From Candidatus Eiseniibacteriota bacterium (GTDB taxonomy: Bacteria; JAFGKV01), in assembly GCA_025453925.1 (NCBI GenBank), contig JALOPK010000122.1:1-8780 (forward strand): a stretch of 8,780 nucleotides of DNA, read 5' to 3'. The notes below the pieces were generated by a model that was given only the letters and a program-made list of their open reading frames with translations, made no database searches and was not told the DNA's origin. Position 1 is the first letter of the stretch. The number at the start of each line of letters is the position of its first letter. Shown one piece after another: positions 6,749-8,780 of this stretch. The translations under genes and the position numbers were made by a program.

Positions 6749-7039
6749 CTACACTCCCTCGAAGAAGCTGATTGTCTGCCCCTTCTCCACCGTGACGATC
6801 GCCTTCTTCCAGTCGCGCTTCCGGCCTTCGACCAGACGAACGCGACGGGGCTTGCCCCGCACATGCATCACGTGAACCGAAGTAACCGTGACGCCAAAGG
6901 CTTCCTGGATGGCATGGCGGATCTCCGTCTTGGTCGCGCGGCGATCCACCTCGAAGCTGTACTTGTTCTCCACCTCACGCTGGCGGTTGCTCCGCTCTGT
7001 GAGAAGAGGGCGCCGAATGACGTCCTTCGAGTGGGTCAT
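6749..7039 (-). CDS. rplW: 50S ribosomal protein L23
   Basis: L23 sits at the tunnel exit beside L29 and is the main docking point for trigger factor and the signal recognition particle. The 96-residue product has the family's [13 protein letters not shown] at 6-18, [20 protein letters not shown] at 26-45, and [20 protein letters not shown] at 46-65. The length is typical. The ATG overlaps the rplD TGA stop by four bases (ATGA), and AAAGGAG lies six bases upstream inside rplD, so both a good binding site and coupling are present. Confidence 0.98.
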   Translation of the reverse strand: MTHSKDVIRRPLLTERSNRQREVENKYSFEVDRRATKTEIRHAIQEAFGVTVTSVHVMHVRGKPRRVRLVEGRKRDWKKAIVTVEKGQTISFFEGV

Positions 7040-7662
7040 TCTGCACTCCTTTCCTCGATCCGTTCCAGCGCATCCACAGTCACCACCAGCTTCTCCGACC
7101 GGAGCACGCGGTAGGTATTCAGGCTGTCCGCAAGCACCATATCAAGAGTGGGGAGATTCCTGCCGGAACGCGTTACGGAAAGATCGCGCGAGGCGAGCAC
7201 CAACAACGTCTTACGCCCACCGATTCCCAGCGCGGCGAGGGTGCGGGCCATGTCCTTGGTCTTTCCACCCTCGTATGCCAGATGATCAACCAACACCAGG
7301 TCGCCTGCCGCCGCCCTGAGCGAGAGCGCGGCGCGCAAAGCCTGCCGCCTGGCCCGCCTGTTCATCTTCAGGGAGAATGGTCGAGGTTTGGGACCGAAGG
7401 TGGTTCCGCCGCCCACCCACACCGGTGAGCGGAACGTTCCGGCTCGAGCCCGTCCAGTGTGCTTCTGTCGCCATGGCTTGCGGTTTGAAAGAGAAACCTG
7501 TCCGCGCGTTTTGGTGCATGCCGTGCCCAATCGCTGGTGCGTCAGGTAGAGACGTACTGCCTCGTGCAGGACGTGGGCCTCGACGGGCACGCCAAACACT
7601 CCTTCGTGGAGCGCTCGGGTCCCCACAACTCCACCGTCCTGGTTGTAGACGTTCACGGTCAC
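7036..7662 (-). CDS. rplD: 50S ribosomal protein L4
   Basis: L4 has a globular domain on the 50S surface and a long loop lining the exit tunnel near the macrolide site. In E. coli it also represses the S10 operon. The loop region is intact: TKTRGQVSLSNRKPWRQKHT, then GRARAGTFRSPVWVGGG and FGPKPRPFS. The C-terminal DMVLADSLNTYRVLRSEKLV is typical. There are GTG codons at 7668, 7662 and 7656. The GGGAGG at 7676-7671 is two bases from the first and eight from the second, so I place the start at 7662 (208 residues); 7668 would add two residues. It lies about 20-25 bases after rplC and overlaps rplW by four. Confidence 0.96.
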   Translation of the reverse strand: MTVNVYNQDGGVVGTRALHEGVFGVPVEAHVLHEAVRLYLTHQRLGTACTKTRGQVSLSNRKPWRQKHTGRARAGTFRSPVWVGGGTTFGPKPRPFSLKMNRRARRQALRAALSLRAAAGDLVLVDHLAYEGGKTKDMARTLAALGIGGRKTLLVLASRDLSVTRSGRNLPTLDMVLADSLNTYRVLRSEKLVVTVDALERIEERSAE

Positions 7663-7687
7663 GTTCACTTCCTCCCGATGGGCACTC

Positions 7688-8302
7688 TTAGGATAGTGCG
7701 AGGATCATGACAAAGCCGTTCCTCGCACCGGGGACCGCCCCGTGGAGCATGATGAGATTGCGCTCGCTGTCAACGCGGACCACGCGAAGGTTTCGCACGG
7801 TGACCGGGGTGTTTCCCATTCGGCCCGGCATCTTGCGCCCCTTGAACGTTCTCCCGGGTTTCGTGTTGGAGCCCATCGAACCAGGAGTTCGGTGGCTCTT
7901 GCAGCCATGAGCGTCATCGCCGCCGTGGAACCCCCATTTCTTGGTTCCACCGGCGAAACCACGGCCCCTGGAACGTCCGGTCACCTTGACGAGCTCGCCG
8001 GGGCGAAACACGTCCACCGTGATCGTCGATCCCGATTCCAGCTCATCATCAACCTCGACCCTGACCTCACGGGCGACCAGACCGGGTGCAATCCCCGCTT
8101 TCTTGTAGTGGCCTTGAGCGGGACGGTTCGGGTGCTTCTTCTGACCATAGGAAAGCTGCACGGCGTCATAGCCGTCACGGGAGTGCACCTTGCGCTGCAC
8201 GACCGTGCATGGACCTGCCTGTATCACTGTCACGGGAGTCACGGTCCCGTCCTCCGCGAACGCGCGGGTCATGCCGATCTTCCGGCCGATCAATGCCTTC
8301 AT
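7688..8302 (-). CDS. rplC: 50S ribosomal protein L3
   Basis: L3 is an early assembly protein whose extended loop reaches the peptidyl transferase centre. The 204-residue product begins [20 protein letters not shown] and has the globular barrel followed by the loop region [16 protein letters not shown]. It keeps the signature [20 protein letters not shown] and then KMPGRMGN. The length is normal. In the segment before the signature, the usual Gly-Pro-x-(Ser/Thr)-His-Gly is replaced by GGDDAHGC. The position of the methylated Gln of E. coli L3 appears to hold Ser here, as in many bacteria (from memory of the alignment). The ATG at 8302 has a GAGGAA/AAGGTGAGG-type site just upstream. Confidence 0.98.
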   Translation of the reverse strand: MKALIGRKIGMTRAFAEDGTVTPVTVIQAGPCTVVQRKVHSRDGYDAVQLSYGQKKHPNRPAQGHYKKAGIAPGLVAREVRVEVDDELESGSTITVDVFRPGELVKVTGRSRGRGFAGGTKKWGFHGGDDAHGCKSHRTPGSMGSNTKPGRTFKGRKMPGRMGNTPVTVRNLRVVRVDSERNLIMLHGAVPGARNGFVMILALS

Positions 8303-8343
8303 CGTTCTTTCCTCACCTTGTCAACTCGCTGCGGGCCTCGCGG

Positions 8344-8673
8344 CTATGCCAGCTTTATCGAAACATCCACGCCGGCGGGCAGATCAAGCTTCATCAGGGC
8401 CTCGACAGTCCTCTGGGAGGTGTCGAGGATCTCGATCATCCGCTTGTGCACCTTCATCTCAAACTGCTCGCGGGACTTCTTGTCAACATGCGGCGACCGA
8501 AGTACGGTGTACACTGAGCGCTGGACGGGAAGGGGTACAGGGCCCGATATTCGAGCTCCAGTCCGCTTCGCGGTGCGCACGATTTCGCGCGCTGATTGGT
8601 CCAGGACTCGGTGGTCGTATGCCTTGAGGCGGATTCTCACTCGCTGCTTGCTCTTCCCGTCTTTGCCTTCCAT
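8344..8673 (-). CDS. rpsJ: 30S ribosomal protein S10
   Basis: S10 is in the 30S head and, as NusE, joins NusB in transcription antitermination and links RNA polymerase with the ribosome through NusG. The product has [20 protein letters not shown] at 11-30, [20 protein letters not shown] at 38-57, and [20 protein letters not shown] at 58-77. It ends in VDVSIKLA. At 109 residues it is slightly longer than the usual 102-105 because of a Lys-rich N-terminus. GTG at 8676 and ATG at 8673 are adjacent; I choose the ATG, with GGA/AAGG purines upstream. The tuf stop is only about 10-13 bases upstream, so no separate leader exists. Confidence 0.97.
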   Translation of the reverse strand: MEGKDGKSKQRVRIRLKAYDHRVLDQSAREIVRTAKRTGARISGPVPLPVQRSVYTVLRSPHVDKKSREQFEMKVHKRMIEILDTSQRTVEALMKLDLPAGVDVSIKLA

Positions 8674-8686
8674 CACCCTTTCCGTT

Positions 8687-8780
8687 CTACTGGAGGATTT
8701 TGCCGATCACGCCGGCTCCCACCGTCCGGCCTCCCTCGCGGATCGCAAACCGCAACCCCTCTTCCATCGCTATCGGCATG
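8687..8780 (-). CDS. tuf: Elongation factor Tu, C-terminal end (cut by the window edge)
   Basis: The last 30 codons of EF-Tu are visible, ending in a TAG stop at 8689-8687. The translation contains [19 protein letters not shown] followed by VIGKILQ, the standard end of bacterial EF-Tu domain III. EF-Tu is the GTPase that brings aminoacyl-tRNA to the ribosome. The GTP-binding domain lies outside the window. The gene directly precedes rpsJ with about ten bases between, as in bacteria where the str operon (rpsL, rpsG, fusA, tuf) runs into the S10 operon. Confidence 0.97.
   Translation of the reverse strand, partial: MPIAMEEGLRFAIREGGRTVGAGVIGKILQ

Noticed and set aside
6745-6864. N-terminal extension of rplB to 6864
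   Set aside because: The added 40 residues are an out-of-frame reading of rplW; the ATG at 6744 begins the standard L2 N-terminus.
1-8780. A hidden novel system, mobile element, CRISPR array or tRNA among the ribosomal genes
   Set aside because: The window is almost fully occupied by recognised genes in standard order. Gaps are at most 48 bases, and I found no direct repeats, inverted repeat pairs or tRNA-like sequence by reading it.

Overview
This window is a bacterial S10-spc ribosomal protein gene cluster, read entirely from the minus strand, so transcription runs from high to low coordinates. It enters at the right edge with the last 30 codons of tuf (EF-Tu). It then runs in the order rpsJ, rplC, rplD, rplW, rplB, rpsS, rplV, rpsC, rplP, rpmC, rpsQ, rplN, rplX, rplE, rpsN, rpsH, rplF, rplR, rpsE, and leaves at the left edge in what looks like the first codons of rpmD. 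Nineteen genes are complete and two are cut by the window edges.

Layout: the S10 part (rpsJ to rpsQ) covers roughly 8676 to 3524, and the spc part (rplN to the rpmD start) covers roughly 3521 to 1. Nearly every base is coding. Most junctions are stop/start overlaps (ATGA at rplD/rplW and rplF/rplR, TGATG at rplN/rplX) or gaps of about 2 to 20 bases, which suggests one long, translationally coupled message. The only internal spacers above about 25 bases are the 48 bases between rplV and rpsC and the 28 to 29 bases between rpsE and the putative rpmD start. I see no promoter, terminator, tRNA, mobile element, repeat family or CRISPR array, and no stretch of 300 bases without a gene.

Together the products build the core of both ribosomal subunits. 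The 30S proteins are S3, S5, S8, S10, S14, S17 and S19. The 50S proteins are L2, L3, L4, L5, L6, L14, L16, L18, L22, L23, L24 and L29, with L30 probably next. Having tuf immediately upstream ties the elongation factor to the same transcript.

The organism is a GC-rich bacterium. The bacterial gene order, the zinc-binding (C+) form of S14 and tuf joined directly to rpsJ argue against an enteric gammaproteobacterium. Frequent GTG and TTG starts and several proteins with extra terminal tails suggest a less-studied phylum, perhaps in the Gemmatimonadota/Eisenbacteria neighbourhood, but the sequence alone does not settle this. I found no novel system here. The points worth a second look are start-codon choices, protein tails and the missing S10 leader.
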